NCBI GenBank assembly: GCA_017983695.1
Contig: JAGOAX010000011.1
Location: 103,942 to 167,941, forward strand
Source: Ferruginibacter sp.
GTDB taxonomy: Bacteria > Bacteroidota > Bacteroidia > Chitinophagales > Chitinophagaceae
DNA length: 64,000 bases
Reading direction: 5' to 3'
Shown one piece after another: positions 1 through 8,998 of the stretch; within the stretch, counting starts at the first letter, position 1, and each line of letters opens with the position of its first letter. The notes beneath the pieces are model-generated. The model was given only the letters and a program-made list of their open reading frames with translations, had not been told where the DNA came from and made no database searches. The position numbers and the translations under genes were made by a program.

Positions 1-790
1 ACCAACAACACAGCGTACTGCCACAAAAATAAAAATTAGTTACACCCATTGCATCAATGTTGTTGGTACGCCATCGCTCATTATCCTTGCTTCGATACCA
101 ACAACGGCGTTTACCGGTTCAATAGTGGCGGTCAGCTATGTCGCAAGTATTTCGTTTCAATTCACAGCGTACTAGCCTTCGTTGGTATCCCGAAGCCCAC
201 CGCAACGCCGTTGTTGGTATGCAGGGTTGGGTAAAGTGTGTAAGCGTACCAACAACACAGCGTACTGCCACAAAAAACAAAACTAGTTACACCCTTTGCA
301 GCAATGTTGTTGGTACGCCACCGCTCATTATCCTTGCTTCGATACCAACAACGGCGTTTGCTGTTTCAATAGTGGCAGCCAGCTATGCCGGAAGTATTCC
401 ACTTCAATCCATACGTACCGCAAGTATTAACACAACGTACTGCCACAAAAATCAAACTCGAATTACGGCATTAAATCAGTTACACCCTTTGCATCAATGT
501 TGTTGGTACGCCATCACTCATTATCCCTGCTTCGATACCAACAACGGCATTTGCTGTTTCAATAGTGGCAGCCAGCTATACCGCAAGTATTCCACTTCAA
601 TCCATACGTACCGCAAGTAGTAACACAGCGTACTGCCACAAAAACAAAATTAGTTACAACCATTGCAACAATGTTGTTGGTACGGCATCGCTCAATATCC
701 ATGCTTCGATACCAACAACGGCGTTTGCCGGTTCAATAGTGGCAGCCAATTGTGGCGCAAGCATACCACATACAGCTACAACAAAATAAT
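1..790. repeat. Array of hairpin repeats (REP/BIME-like) beside a RAYT gene
   Basis: Five complete hairpin units share the arms GTTGTTGGTA and TACCAACAAC, with exactly 27 nt between them each time: 59-68/96-105, 210-219/247-256, 306-315/343-352, 499-508/536-545 and 673-682/710-719. Positions 1-9 are the right arm of a sixth unit cut by the window edge. The unit at 210-256 has flanks (GCC before, ACAGCG after) that fit an inverted copy of the others, so both orientations occur. The DNA between hairpins is also repeated: the stretches beginning CGTACTGCCACAAAAA and the stretches AATAGTGGCAGCCAGCTAT recur. A degenerate copy (TTGGTA at 1363, CCAACAACGGCG at 1393) lies on the far side of the transposase gene. 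Open frames here are translations of the repeat and are not genes. Confidence 0.85.
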
Positions 791-818
791 AAAAGTAAAA
801 TGGTAAATTCGTAATACC

Positions 819-1340
819 ATGCCAGCACTTTACGCCGAATATTGGCCGCAATTTTTTACTGCTACCATTTTAGAATGGAAAACATTATTACAAGAGGATA
901 AATACAAAGAAGAAATTATTAAAAGCCTGCAGTTTTTAGTACAACAAAAAAGAATCAGGCTGTATGCATTTGTAATAATGAACAATCATATTCATTTAAT
1001 ATGGCAGCCGCTGCCGGGGCAAACACTACAAACTATTCAGCATAGTTTTTTAAAAAATACAGCGCAGGAAATAAAACTAAGTTTACTACAAACCAATATC
1101 AATTTACTGGAGCAGTTTAAAGTAAATGCAAAAGACAGAACGTATCAATTTTGGGAACGTAATTCATTATCCGTTGAATTACGCTCTTCGAAAGTATTCA
1201 ATCAAAAGCTGGAGTACATTCATAACAATCCTATTAAAGCAGGTTTATGCACTAATGTAGAGGACTATCATTATTCATCTGCAAAATTTTACGCTACCGG
1301 AATTGATGCATTTGGAATGTTAACACACAGTGACGATTGA
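819..1340 (+). CDS. REP-associated tyrosine transposase (Y1 / IS200-like, RAYT)
   Basis: 173 residues, ATG start. The HUH metal-binding motif is at residues 57-59 (NNHIHLIW), and the likely catalytic tyrosine is Tyr133 in the family-typical block LEYIHNNPIKAGL. These motifs and the length fit the Y1_Tnp superfamily, specifically the RAYT branch, which is thought to act on REP-type hairpins by single-strand nicking and joining. The gene directly follows the hairpin array at 1-790, and a degenerate hairpin lies downstream, which is the arrangement expected for a RAYT and its substrate. The reading frame is intact, with no terminal repeats of a complete insertion sequence. Activity on these hairpins is inferred, not shown. 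Confidence 0.88.
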   Translation: MPALYAEYWPQFFTATILEWKTLLQEDKYKEEIIKSLQFLVQQKRIRLYAFVIMNNHIHLIWQPLPGQTLQTIQHSFLKNTAQEIKLSLLQTNINLLEQFKVNAKDRTYQFWERNSLSVELRSSKVFNQKLEYIHNNPIKAGLCTNVEDYHYSSAKFYATGIDAFGMLTHSDD

Positions 1341-1465
1341 ATTGAAGCAGTAAGTAATTCTATTGGTATGCTTAGCGGTCATGTTATGCCTGCCAACAAC
1401 GGCGGTAAAGCTTGTTGTACTGCGGATATGGTACATTTTTATTACTATTGGAATAAAAGGCCGTA

Positions 1466-1969
1466 TCAATAAACCAGCGATGTTGCCAGTGCATCCGCTA
1501 TTTTGCTCATTTCTATTTCCTGGGTTTTACTGCAAATGACTATAAACTGTGTAAGTGCATTAGTAACACCCGGTAACGGATTTTTAAGTTTGGTTAAGGT
1601 TACATAGTTTAATTCCGTATCTACTTTTAATACTTTGTTGTTGGTAAAGTATTTTACTTTTTTGTAAATGCGGTTACCCAAATTTACATCGGGCAGTATG
1701 GTACGTACATATGGGTCTGGCGAAAATTTCTTTTTATCCAGCGCCATAAATTTAGTAAGGTCTTTATCGGGATATTGGTTCACTGTAATTTCTATGCGGC
1801 TGTAATCATCCCCGGTTTTACGCAGGGTAATCTTTTTTAAAGAAGAATCCTTCATATACCAACCGGCAGGTAATGTATATATCAAATTAGCATTAAATGC
1901 TGTTTTTACCTGGGCAGTGGCTTTTGTTGCAATAAAAGCAACAGTAATAAATAGCAATAATTTTTTCAT
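1466..1969 (-). CDS. Secreted protein of unknown function
   Basis: 167 residues with a clear N-terminal signal peptide (MKKLLLFITVAFIATKATAQ, cleavage probably after the AQ at about residue 20), so probably periplasmic. The mature part is a mixed alpha/beta sequence starting with a LIYTLPAGWYMKD segment and ending in a helix (IADALATSL). The layout, a short beta-rich N-terminus beginning with a 'P-x-G-W' phrase and a final amphipathic helix, loosely resembles PsbP/DcrB-like lipoproteins, and also the secreted protein at 26386-26922. That resemblance is weak and not a functional assignment. The gene stands alone, with a repeat-containing spacer downstream and a divergent lipoprotein gene upstream. 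Confidence 0.7.
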   Translation of the reverse strand: MKKLLLFITVAFIATKATAQVKTAFNANLIYTLPAGWYMKDSSLKKITLRKTGDDYSRIEITVNQYPDKDLTKFMALDKKKFSPDPYVRTILPDVNLGNRIYKKVKYFTNNKVLKVDTELNYVTLTKLKNPLPGVTNALTQFIVICSKTQEIEMSKIADALATSLVY

Positions 1970-2283
1970 TTGTAGTAAATCAATTTAAGTTATGAAGATA
2001 TGTAAACCTTTAGTACAGATAAAACGTTTTGCCGCCTTTGATAACCACCCACTGGCTCAGCTATGCAGGGCAGTTAATGCAACATAACGTAACTGCTGCA
2101 ACATTTATTTTTCTTAGTTACTAATTAAATCATTTGCCATCGCTTCGCCGCCGTGGGTACCCAAGTTCGTTTCTCGCCAACCCCAACCGCCACTATTAAA
2201 TTTATTTGCCTTTTAAGCATACGCTGCTGAAAAATATGTATCTTAATAAGGTAAAAGATAAAATTTTATAATTCCACTTATTT
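1970..2283. other. Intergenic region between divergent genes, no gene seen
   Basis: About 314 bases between two divergently oriented genes. I see no convincing open frame, RNA gene or strong hairpin. It should carry both promoters, but no full TTTG...TAnnTTTG match was found. Confidence 0.5.
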
Positions 2284-2826
2284 ATGCAATACCCAATCCA
2301 CCGTTTTTTAATACAATTATCCCTGGTAATATTCCTTTTTGCCATCACCGGTTGCGATACAGAGGAAGAAGTTAAAGAGGAATATGACAAGTATACATTC
2401 GATCCACAGGTAATCAGCAAGCTTCCGTTGTACGATAGCCTTGCAACTGCTATTATAGAAAACTTTCCTGCGTTTCAAAAATATATTAACGCCGATGATT
2501 CTTACCGTTCTTTCAGGTATATGCCTTTTGTTACAGACGACCCTGATGTGTATATAAAATTACCCAAGGCTGCGGCGCCAAATATAGACCCTCACTTTAA
2601 CCGGCTTGGTAAAGACTTTATTTATGGATTCGATATTTTTAAAGACAGCAGTATTAAGTTTTTTGTACGAACAAAGTATGTATCAAAATCGCAGATAGAT
2701 ATCAATGAAAATTTATCCTATCATGCCACAGGTAAAATGCGGCGCAGGAAATTTCCTGAAAAGGACAGTGTACTTAACAATCACTGGCAATACTGGATAC
2801 AGTTTGGCAAACGGGATTTATTTTAA
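2284..2826 (+). CDS. Predicted lipoprotein, function unknown
   Basis: 180 residues. A hydrophobic N-terminal segment ends in the lipobox FAITGC, giving a lipidated Cys near residue 24 followed by acidic residues (DTEEEVKEEYD), a pattern often linked to surface export of Bacteroidota lipoproteins. The rest is a soluble domain rich in Asp, Phe and Tyr with no family I recognise. It stands alone between a divergent secreted-protein gene and the DUF1415 gene. Confidence 0.7.
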   Translation: MQYPIHRFLIQLSLVIFLFAITGCDTEEEVKEEYDKYTFDPQVISKLPLYDSLATAIIENFPAFQKYINADDSYRSFRYMPFVTDDPDVYIKLPKAAAPNIDPHFNRLGKDFIYGFDIFKDSSIKFFVRTKYVSKSQIDINENLSYHATGKMRRRKFPEKDSVLNNHWQYWIQFGKRDLF

Positions 2827-2974
2827 TACCTGACCTGCTTTGCTGTAAAATATTTTATCTTACCGGTATGAAAAGGTATATATATAGTATAGCAGTTTTG
2901 TAATCAACAAAGTATTTTTTCTCAACCGGTAATAACAAATTCTGTTAGCTTTACATTCACAAACAAAAATTTTG

Positions 2975-3517
2975 ATGGATGATACGCAGCAGGTAATTGA
3001 ACAAACAAAAAAATGGATTACCGATGTAGTGGTGGGTTGTAATTTTTGCCCCTTTGCTGCCAATGCCATAAAGCAGCAAACTATACACTACCAGGTTGAG
3101 TATAGTACAGATACTGCAATCTGCCTTGATGCTTTTTTAACAGAAGCAGTTCGGTTAGATGATACAGGGAGTATTGAAACCAGTTTCCTCATCTTCCCCA
3201 ATTCATTTGCACAATTTGATAATTATCTTGACATGGTGGAGCTGGCAGAAGAATTATTAATTGAAAAAGGATATGAAGGTATTTACCAGGTGGCAAGTTT
3301 TCATCCGCAATACCAGTTTGCCGATTCGCATGAAAAAGATGCGGCCAATTATACCAACAGATCCGTTTATCCCATGCTGCATTTGTTAAGAGAATCAAGT
3401 ATAGATAAAGCATTGGAAAATTATAAAGATCCCGAAGGTATCCCCGCCATCAATATTGATTTTGCAAGAAATAAAGGCTTGGTGTATATGAAAATGCTGA
3501 GAGATAGTTGTTTGTAA
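2975..3517 (+). CDS. DUF1415 family protein
   Basis: 180 residues from the ATG at 2975; an in-frame TTG immediately upstream at 2972 is a less likely start. The N-terminal block WITDVVVGCNFCPFA with its CNFCPF cysteine pair, and the central block QVASFHPQYQFA, are the signatures of DUF1415 (PF07209), a conserved protein of unknown biochemical role. There is no signal peptide, so it is probably cytoplasmic. It converges with the dioxygenase-like gene, whose end lies 6 nt downstream, so the two transcripts may overlap. Confidence 0.85.
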   Translation: MDDTQQVIEQTKKWITDVVVGCNFCPFAANAIKQQTIHYQVEYSTDTAICLDAFLTEAVRLDDTGSIETSFLIFPNSFAQFDNYLDMVELAEELLIEKGYEGIYQVASFHPQYQFADSHEKDAANYTNRSVYPMLHLLRESSIDKALENYKDPEGIPAINIDFARNKGLVYMKMLRDSCL

Positions 3518-3523
3518 TACCGG

Positions 3524-4117
3524 TTACATCCGCTTCAGCCATCCCGTAACGCTCATTCTGCTGCGGTTGGCTTTTATCACTTCATGCTCCATTTCATCGC
3601 TTTTAAAAAATACGGATGTTTGCGATTGCGGTTGAATTGTTTGTGCCGTTTCATTTTGATATACCACTAATTGCCCGCCATCTTCCTCCAGCCAGTTATT
3701 GTTTAAGTAATTGATCAAAGAATATTTTCTGTTGCTGTCGTTCTTAAACTGATCTTTATGTTTTTTATAAAAACTGCCTTCTTCATATACGGCATAGTGA
3801 AATTCGTAACCATTAATACCGGTGTAACAGCTGCGGTTGAGGTATGCAATAAAATTTTCTACCTGCTGTAAAAATTCCTGTTCATAAATATTGTCATGGC
3901 TTTTATCCATCCAGTAAATTTTGTCGCCCCGCATTTTTTGTGAACTGTCTTTTATTTCTTCGTTTCCAATTCCTGCAGCGGTCATCAAATCATCGCTTTG
4001 TAACTGCAGTATATTTTGCTGCAGGCCATTGCATAATTCTTCGTTTAAAAAACTGTGGTCAATGCCAATATTATTATCAAGGTAACTATCTATCATCAGG
4101 TCAAATGGATTGTACAT
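3524..4117 (-). CDS. 2-oxoglutarate/Fe(II)-dependent oxygenase (prolyl 4-hydroxylase-like)
   Basis: 197 residues. The facial triad is visible: H-x-D in YKKHKDQF, and the distal His in the EMEHEV segment, followed by the 2-oxoglutarate-binding Arg in NRSRMSVTGWLKR. The strand pattern (YSLINYLNNNWLEEDGGQLVVY before the distal His) fits the double-stranded beta-helix of the P4Hc/2OG-FeII_Oxy families. It has no signal peptide and would act on a cytoplasmic substrate. Proline or small-molecule hydroxylation is the family's usual chemistry, and the substrate cannot be told from the sequence. Confidence 0.82.
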   Translation of the reverse strand: MYNPFDLMIDSYLDNNIGIDHSFLNEELCNGLQQNILQLQSDDLMTAAGIGNEEIKDSSQKMRGDKIYWMDKSHDNIYEQEFLQQVENFIAYLNRSCYTGINGYEFHYAVYEEGSFYKKHKDQFKNDSNRKYSLINYLNNNWLEEDGGQLVVYQNETAQTIQPQSQTSVFFKSDEMEHEVIKANRSRMSVTGWLKRM

Positions 4118-4284
4118 ATTATTAGTTCAGCGGGTAAGGTAGTTCTTTTTCACCGCTGTTAATCTTTGCTTTAAGTAAACTATTAGCAGTAGTACAAAGA
4201 GTTGTATATTTAATAAATGGGGAGCAGTTTTACAATTGCTGTAAACTTCAATATCCCGTTAATCTTTATTCAACATTTTATAGT

Positions 4285-4677
4285 ATGGAAATAGAAATAT
4301 TCACCCTCTGCGATTTTGCACAGGACAATCAATCAAAACTAACTATTGTAGGTACTTTTGATAGTATTAATGCCAAACAGTTTCCGGTGCTGCACCCAGC
4401 ATGTGCAGTAGCCTGCCGCATACGCTTTGCGGCTAAAGAAGCCGGGGATCATGATTTTAAATTACGGCTTGTAGATATTACCGGTAAAGAAAGCATACAA
4501 CCCATTACTGGAACAATTAATATTCCAGTACCCCCAAACGGGCAGGTGGTAACTATAAACTTAGTAGCCAATTTTAACCAGCTGCAGTTTGCAAAGCCTG
4601 GTCGTTTTTCTTTTGAATTGTATATTGACGGCGACTGGAAAAGCGGATTGCCTTTATTTTTAAACCAGGTAGTGTAG
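4285..4677 (+). CDS. DUF6941-type conserved protein
   Basis: 130 residues, single beta-rich domain. The opening MEIEIFTLCDFAQDNQSKLTIVG... and the phrase FELYIDGDWKSGLPLF match a small conserved family of bacteria annotated as DUF6941, function unknown. No signal peptide or membrane segment. The gene stands alone with an AT-rich upstream region. The family name is from memory of the pattern and should be confirmed by a profile search. Confidence 0.6.
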   Translation: MEIEIFTLCDFAQDNQSKLTIVGTFDSINAKQFPVLHPACAVACRIRFAAKEAGDHDFKLRLVDITGKESIQPITGTINIPVPPNGQVVTINLVANFNQLQFAKPGRFSFELYIDGDWKSGLPLFLNQVV

Positions 4678-4751
4678 CATCAGCTATTTTAATAAAAAAG
4701 ACACACAGTAATTACTTAAACTATGTGTCTTTAAAAAATATTGTGTTACGT

Positions 4752-5171
4752 TTAATCTTCGCCAAGTATCACTATCAGTGCATATATTACTCCCGGTAAA
4801 AAGAATAGCAGGGTAAGTAAAAGATCGATCCAGAATTTATTGTTTATTTCTCCCTGGTGCAGGTACACTGCTAATGGTGGTAAAAGAATAGCCAATATTA
4901 CCAGTAATAAAGTGTTAGTACTGGGTTCTGCCCCCTTACGTTTCTCGGCCTTAAAAGCTTTAACTTCTTTCTTCATTTCTTTAAACCGTTCCCTTCTGTC
5001 TTTACGGGAAAGGCTTTTAAATTCAGACAATGCCGAAGCCAGGTCTGCGGAATCTTTTATTATAACATTATCTGTAGTATTTAATTTAGGTACCACAGCG
5101 GCGTGTGATGGCTGGAATAAAAGTGCGAACGAAAGAAAGAAAAGCGTAAAAAGCAGGGTGATTTTTTTCAT
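4752..5171 (-). CDS. YqaE/Pmp3-family membrane protein with N-terminal signal and linker
   Basis: 139 residues. After a signal-like segment (residues 1-25) and a basic, helical linker (KSLSRKDRRERFKEMKKEVKAF) comes the two-helix Pmp3/YqaE domain (PF01679): ILLPPLAVYL, then a short loop, then LLLTLLFFLPGVIYALIVI. Pmp3 proteins are small membrane proteins tied to ion and stress homeostasis in other organisms. The extended form with a charged periplasmic linker is common in Bacteroidota (general knowledge). Confidence 0.82.
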   Translation of the reverse strand: MKKITLLFTLFFLSFALLFQPSHAAVVPKLNTTDNVIIKDSADLASALSEFKSLSRKDRRERFKEMKKEVKAFKAEKRKGAEPSTNTLLLVILAILLPPLAVYLHQGEINNKFWIDLLLTLLFFLPGVIYALIVILGED

Positions 5172-5269
5172 AAACGTTTTTTTGGGGTTATGTGATTTGC
5201 TGAATTAAAATTATTTTATTCATGCTAATGAAAAAAAATAATTTTTACACATTATAAAACAGCCCGCTT

Positions 5270-5869
5270 TTACCTGGGGCAATCTAATTTAACAGCATAC
5301 TTGCTCCAGCTGTCATAACAGTCAATCCGCATTGCAGTATTACCATTTACCGATAACCAGCTCAATTTTATAAAGGCAATATCTTTTTTGGGTAGTTTCA
5401 ATTCGTAATAATAATACCCGGCAAGTGTTTTTGCATCGCAGCTTTTAAGTAGTTTAACTTTAAAAGGCTTTTTGCCAAATACACTATCAAGATTGAATAT
5501 GGGTTTTATTTCGGAAGAAAGGGAGCTGATGATGCTGAAAGAAGTATACCCCATACGAGGCCCTTTAAGCATTATATTCCATTTAACCGGCTGGCCGGCC
5601 TGCATAAAACTTTGTCCTTTAAGTGTAAGGTCAACTGTGCCTTTTCTAAAAAAATTAATACTGGTATCATCACTCATTTCAACCCTGTCAGTCATCCACT
5701 TAACCGGAAGTTTTTTGGGTTGACCCACAGCCCAGTCGCCTACATTTTCATATCCCGTACTGTCATACAGTAGTTTTTTTATCAGGTCGTATAACTCGGT
5801 TTTTGGTGACTGGGCAGCTGCGGAAAGCATAATGCAGCTGATCAGTATATACAGTATAAGTTGTTTCAT
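5270..5869 (-). CDS. Secreted protein of unknown function
   Basis: 199 residues with a signal peptide (MKQLILYILISCIMLSAAAQ). The mature part has several beta-strand-like stretches (VDLTLKGQSFMQAGQPVKW, YYYYELKLPKK) and two cysteines near residues 145 and 185. I do not recognise a family. It stands alone; both neighbours are unrelated. Confidence 0.65.
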   Translation of the reverse strand: MKQLILYILISCIMLSAAAQSPKTELYDLIKKLLYDSTGYENVGDWAVGQPKKLPVKWMTDRVEMSDDTSINFFRKGTVDLTLKGQSFMQAGQPVKWNIMLKGPRMGYTSFSIISSLSSEIKPIFNLDSVFGKKPFKVKLLKSCDAKTLAGYYYYELKLPKKDIAFIKLSWLSVNGNTAMRIDCYDSWSKYAVKLDCPR

Positions 5870-5996
5870 GTTTTTAAAGATAGAAGGTAATTTTTAAAAA
5901 TGCAAGCGCTGATCTGTTAACTCATTTATTTATTTAGCTAATCATAGTTTGATATCCGTTATATCTTTTAAGTACTTTTAAACAACAAATAACTGC

Positions 5997-6377
5997 ATGA
6001 ATAAAATACTGCTGCTTTCACTTTTCATTTTTATACTTGTTCTTATACAAGGCCGTGGTAGTAAACCAAAAAAACTAAAAGCTGGTTCAATATGTTCTGT
6101 TGATGACGGGGATGGTAAATTCGGGATTGTAAAAATACTTGTTATTGATGATGAAATAATACATGTAAAAAAGTATAAAAATAAATATGCTGAGCGGCTG
6201 GTTGCTATTGATATTAATACATTGAGTTTGGGTTCAGTTTATGATGAAGCTGGATTTGGTGTTCGCCATTTACCGACAGATAGAAAAGTTTTTGATAGTT
6301 GGAAACCTATAATTATAGCTTTTGAAGAAGTGACAGGTGATGACCTTGAAGAGTATGAAATATGGAAAGCAGGATAA
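5997..6377 (+). CDS. Small exported or membrane-anchored protein, unknown
   Basis: 126 residues beginning with a hydrophobic segment (MNKILLLSLFIFILVLIQG) that could be a signal peptide or an anchor; no lipobox Cys follows. The mature part begins KLKAGSICSVDDGDGKFGIVKIL and reads like a small beta barrel (SH3-like), a fold I only infer. It has an acidic C-terminus (EEVTGDDLEEYEIW). Alone in its transcription unit, followed by the tiny lipoprotein ORF. Confidence 0.55.
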   Translation: MNKILLLSLFIFILVLIQGRGSKPKKLKAGSICSVDDGDGKFGIVKILVIDDEIIHVKKYKNKYAERLVAIDINTLSLGSVYDEAGFGVRHLPTDRKVFDSWKPIIIAFEEVTGDDLEEYEIWKAG

Positions 6378-6528
6378 TCCGTCGCAGCAATTGATAAACA
6401 GGTCGTTCAAAAAACCCGCCGTATTAACCGCATGGGTATTTACTTAAAAAATTGGTTAGTTCCACTCTTGCAAACCGACATAGCAGGGCTTAATTTTATA
6501 ATAATTTTAATCCTCAAAAATACCTGTT

Positions 6529-6645
6529 ATGAAAAAGATTATTACATTATCAGTTGTTGTTATTTTTTTAGTGTCTTGTTCACGTTCAATATCGATACAG
6601 CAGGCCGCAGGCGGTAATTACAGAAGTATAAGAACCGTTAGATAA
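6529..6645 (+). CDS. Very small predicted lipoprotein (38 aa)
   Basis: An ATG-initiated frame of 38 codons codes for a basic N-terminus (MKK), a hydrophobic core and a lipobox ending FLVSC, with the Cys at residue 17, then a short Ser/Arg-rich tail (SRSISIQQAAGGNYRS). The tripartite signal is complete, and the frame ends in TAA well before the next promoter. Similar tiny lipoproteins are common in Bacteroidota, but function is unknown. The call rests only on the signal sequence, so expression is unproven. Confidence 0.5.
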   Translation: MKKIITLSVVVIFLVSCSRSISIQQAAGGNYRSIRTVR

Positions 6646-7118
6646 AAGCAGCCACATTTATTTTGTAATACTGTTTATACCTGCAATAGTGGTTGACTGA
6701 ATATTTATGTATTTACATATTGCTTATTGAAGCTAAAACCAGGCATTATTAAGTCGTATCTATAATATCAGTACTTTAATAAAATGAGCATGGCCAAAAA
6801 TTTTTACTAATAAAATTTTTGGATGATTCAATGTTTTTTATATTTTTGCAGTACACATTACCTACACCACCCTTACTACCGTAACCTATCCTCCTGTAAA
6901 AAATCATTCCCTAACACGATTCATTAGTATTCACTATTGATGCAACCATTTATGTTTGTAGTTAGTCTTAGCATTTGTATATGCTAAAGGCATAGTTTTT
7001 CCAATCCCTCTGATTATCTGTTACAATCCCCATTGTATTAAATTATTTATTTCTATCCAATCTTGTAAGAAGCCTCTAACGCTAATTATTTATTTGTAAC
7101 AAGAAAAAATCATTTACA
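6646..7118. other. Long intergenic region with a promoter and a 5' untranslated region of about 260 nt
   Basis: No coding frame seen. The first 170 bases carry nothing I can name. A good Bacteroidota promoter match lies at 6818-6848 (separate entry), and the remaining ~260 nt up to the ATG at 7119 would be transcribed leader, T- and C-rich, without an obvious terminator hairpin or known riboswitch pattern. Confidence 0.55.
6818..6848 (+). promoter_or_regulatory. Bacteroidota-type promoter upstream of the type IX secreted protein
   Basis: TTTG at 6818-6821 (-33 element), a spacer of 19 nt, then TATTTTTG at 6841-6848, a perfect TAnnTTTG -7 box. This is the best promoter match in the window. 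Transcription would begin near 6855. Confidence 0.7.
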
Positions 7119-8846
7119 ATGAAACAGATTTTTACCCCTGTGGGCAGGTATTTTAAAACCGCTATTACCGCCCTTTTAATCTCCTTTTTTATGCTGTTTG
7201 GTAAAGTATCATCAGCACACACAATTTTATATTTTACGCAACCTTGTTTTACCCAGGGATCTACAGTAACAGTAGGTATAAAAGTAATTTTAGCAGGCGT
7301 TGGCTCATATTATCACTGGCAATACAGAACTGCACCAGGTGGCACCTGGACTTGGCTTGCCAACGGTAACAATACCATTAATGGCCGTGTTTTTAGTGTT
7401 GCAAACGCCTCACTTGTTTCCAATGTGGCAGATTATGCACCTGATTTAGTAATAAGTAATGTAGGCAGCCCGGCATACACCACACAATTGGATAATGTGG
7501 AGTTAAGGGTTATTATGACTTACGGCCTTGATCCACAAACCAATCCTTATCCCGGTACATCGGCATGGGGAGCAGAAGAGTTTGCCAATGCTAACCAGGC
7601 AAAATATATAAGGCTTATGGCTAAGGCGCCAACAGAAAATTGCTATTCAAATTGTTCGGGCAACGCATTAGTAGTTAGTACTTCGGGGCCAGAAGCAATG
7701 TCAAATTATTTTGGTGGATTTGAAGCAGGAAATGGTGCTACAAACGATAACTTCTCTACACCCGGATCTTATGGAGCTACTTCTCGTGCAGCTACAGATA
7801 TTACAAAATGGACAGGCGGTTCTTTAGGTACATCACCACGTTACAGGGTAATCAGCAACGCAGATTCTATGAACAGTGCGTTTACAGCCTTTGCTCCTCA
7901 TACCGGTAATCAAATGCTGGTAGTAAGCCGAAATAACAGTGCAACAAACCGTTTGTGGTACAGAACAATTGCAGTAACTAATGCAGGTAATTTTTATAAC
8001 GGATCTGTAACTTTTAAAGCCTGGTTTGCAAAAGTAGATGCTACTGATGCCTGTATGGTGCTTGAAGTAAAAGGTGCTACAACACAAAGCGGCACTGTAG
8101 CTTCATTTAGCGGTAATAGTATAAGTCAATCTATAACAGGAGCAGCAGGCAACTGGATACAGGTTACTTTTAATATTAACATACCACAGAACACCTACAA
8201 AAAACTTGAATTCAGTATTCACAGTTGTAATGCTTCTGTAGCAAGTGTTGCCATTGATGATATTTGTTTGGTTGAACCAATAGCGGCGGCTCCATTACCG
8301 GTAACCTTATTACCACTGCAGGGTTCATATACTGATGGTGTTGCACATTTAACATGGGCTACTGAACAGGAAAGCAACAGCAGTTATTTTGAAATTGAAC
8401 GCAGCACCAACGGAACAGATTTTACAGCAGCAGGCAAAGTATATGCCAGCGGAAACAGCAGCAGGTTGATATCTTATAAATTTGATGATGCAAAAGCAGT
8501 AGCAGGGGTTAACTATTACAGGTTAAGAATGGTTGACAATAATGGCTATTTTGAATACAGTAATATAATATCATTAACTGCAAATATCAAAGGACTTTTT
8601 GTTACCGGGGTATATCCAAGTCCATTTACGGATAAGGTTAACATCAACATTTCAAGCGAAAACCCAACTCAGGCTAATGTCAGGTTATATGATATTACAG
8701 GAAGGGTTTTAGCAACCAAAAATGCCGTGGTTAATAAAGGAGTTACTACAATAAGTTTAGATAACTTGGGTAATCTTACAAAAGGCATGTATGTGGTGGA
8801 AGTAAATTGCGGAGGTAAAAAATATACAGAACGAATGATCAAATAA
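7119..8846 (+). CDS. Secreted protein with type IX secretion C-terminal sorting domain
   Basis: 575 residues. An N-terminal signal peptide (residues about 12-33, ending SSAHT) is followed by a long beta-rich passenger with many Asn, Thr and Ser residues. The region around residues 210-390 reads like a jelly-roll/MAM- or CBM-like domain (APHTGNQMLVVSR, LEFSIHSCNASVASVAIDDI). Residues ~395-480 resemble a fibronectin-like linker (YFEIERSTNGTDFTAAGKV). The last ~85 residues are a type A sorting domain (Por_Secre_tail): VYPSPFTDKVNI, VRLYDITGRVL, LTKGMYVVEV and a KYTERMIK end. It should cross the outer membrane by type IX secretion and end on the surface or outside. No catalytic motif is visible. 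Confidence 0.85.
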   Translation: MKQIFTPVGRYFKTAITALLISFFMLFGKVSSAHTILYFTQPCFTQGSTVTVGIKVILAGVGSYYHWQYRTAPGGTWTWLANGNNTINGRVFSVANASLVSNVADYAPDLVISNVGSPAYTTQLDNVELRVIMTYGLDPQTNPYPGTSAWGAEEFANANQAKYIRLMAKAPTENCYSNCSGNALVVSTSGPEAMSNYFGGFEAGNGATNDNFSTPGSYGATSRAATDITKWTGGSLGTSPRYRVISNADSMNSAFTAFAPHTGNQMLVVSRNNSATNRLWYRTIAVTNAGNFYNGSVTFKAWFAKVDATDACMVLEVKGATTQSGTVASFSGNSISQSITGAAGNWIQVTFNINIPQNTYKKLEFSIHSCNASVASVAIDDICLVEPIAAAPLPVTLLPLQGSYTDGVAHLTWATEQESNSSYFEIERSTNGTDFTAAGKVYASGNSSRLISYKFDDAKAVAGVNYYRLRMVDNNGYFEYSNIISLTANIKGLFVTGVYPSPFTDKVNINISSENPTQANVRLYDITGRVLATKNAVVNKGVTTISLDNLGNLTKGMYVVEVNCGGKKYTERMIK

Positions 8847-8870
8847 GCACTTACACATGTAGAACATAAA

Positions 8871-8899
8871 GACGGTTGGTAATTTCCAATCGTCTTTTT
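8871..8899 (+). terminator. Intrinsic terminator after the type IX secreted protein gene
   Basis: Stem GACGGTTGG (8871-8879) with CCAATCGTC (8886-8894), nine pairs including one G-T, loop TAATTT, then a run of five T. Confidence 0.85.
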
Positions 8900-8998
8900 A
8901 TTGTAATAAAGGTATTGTATTTAAAAGGGTAAAGGCAAGAGTAATCCAATTCCAGTCAATTCAATATCTTTAGTACTTAAGACGAATGTTTTCAAGCT

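Noticed and set aside
1..790. CRISPR array
   Set aside because: Units are 174-247 nt apart with long imperfect repeats of varying orientation and no unique equal-sized spacers or cas genes.
49..851. Several open frames of 60-160 codons on both strands within the first 850 bases
   Set aside because: They are translations of the repeat units, share no protein-like composition, and appear in several frames at once.
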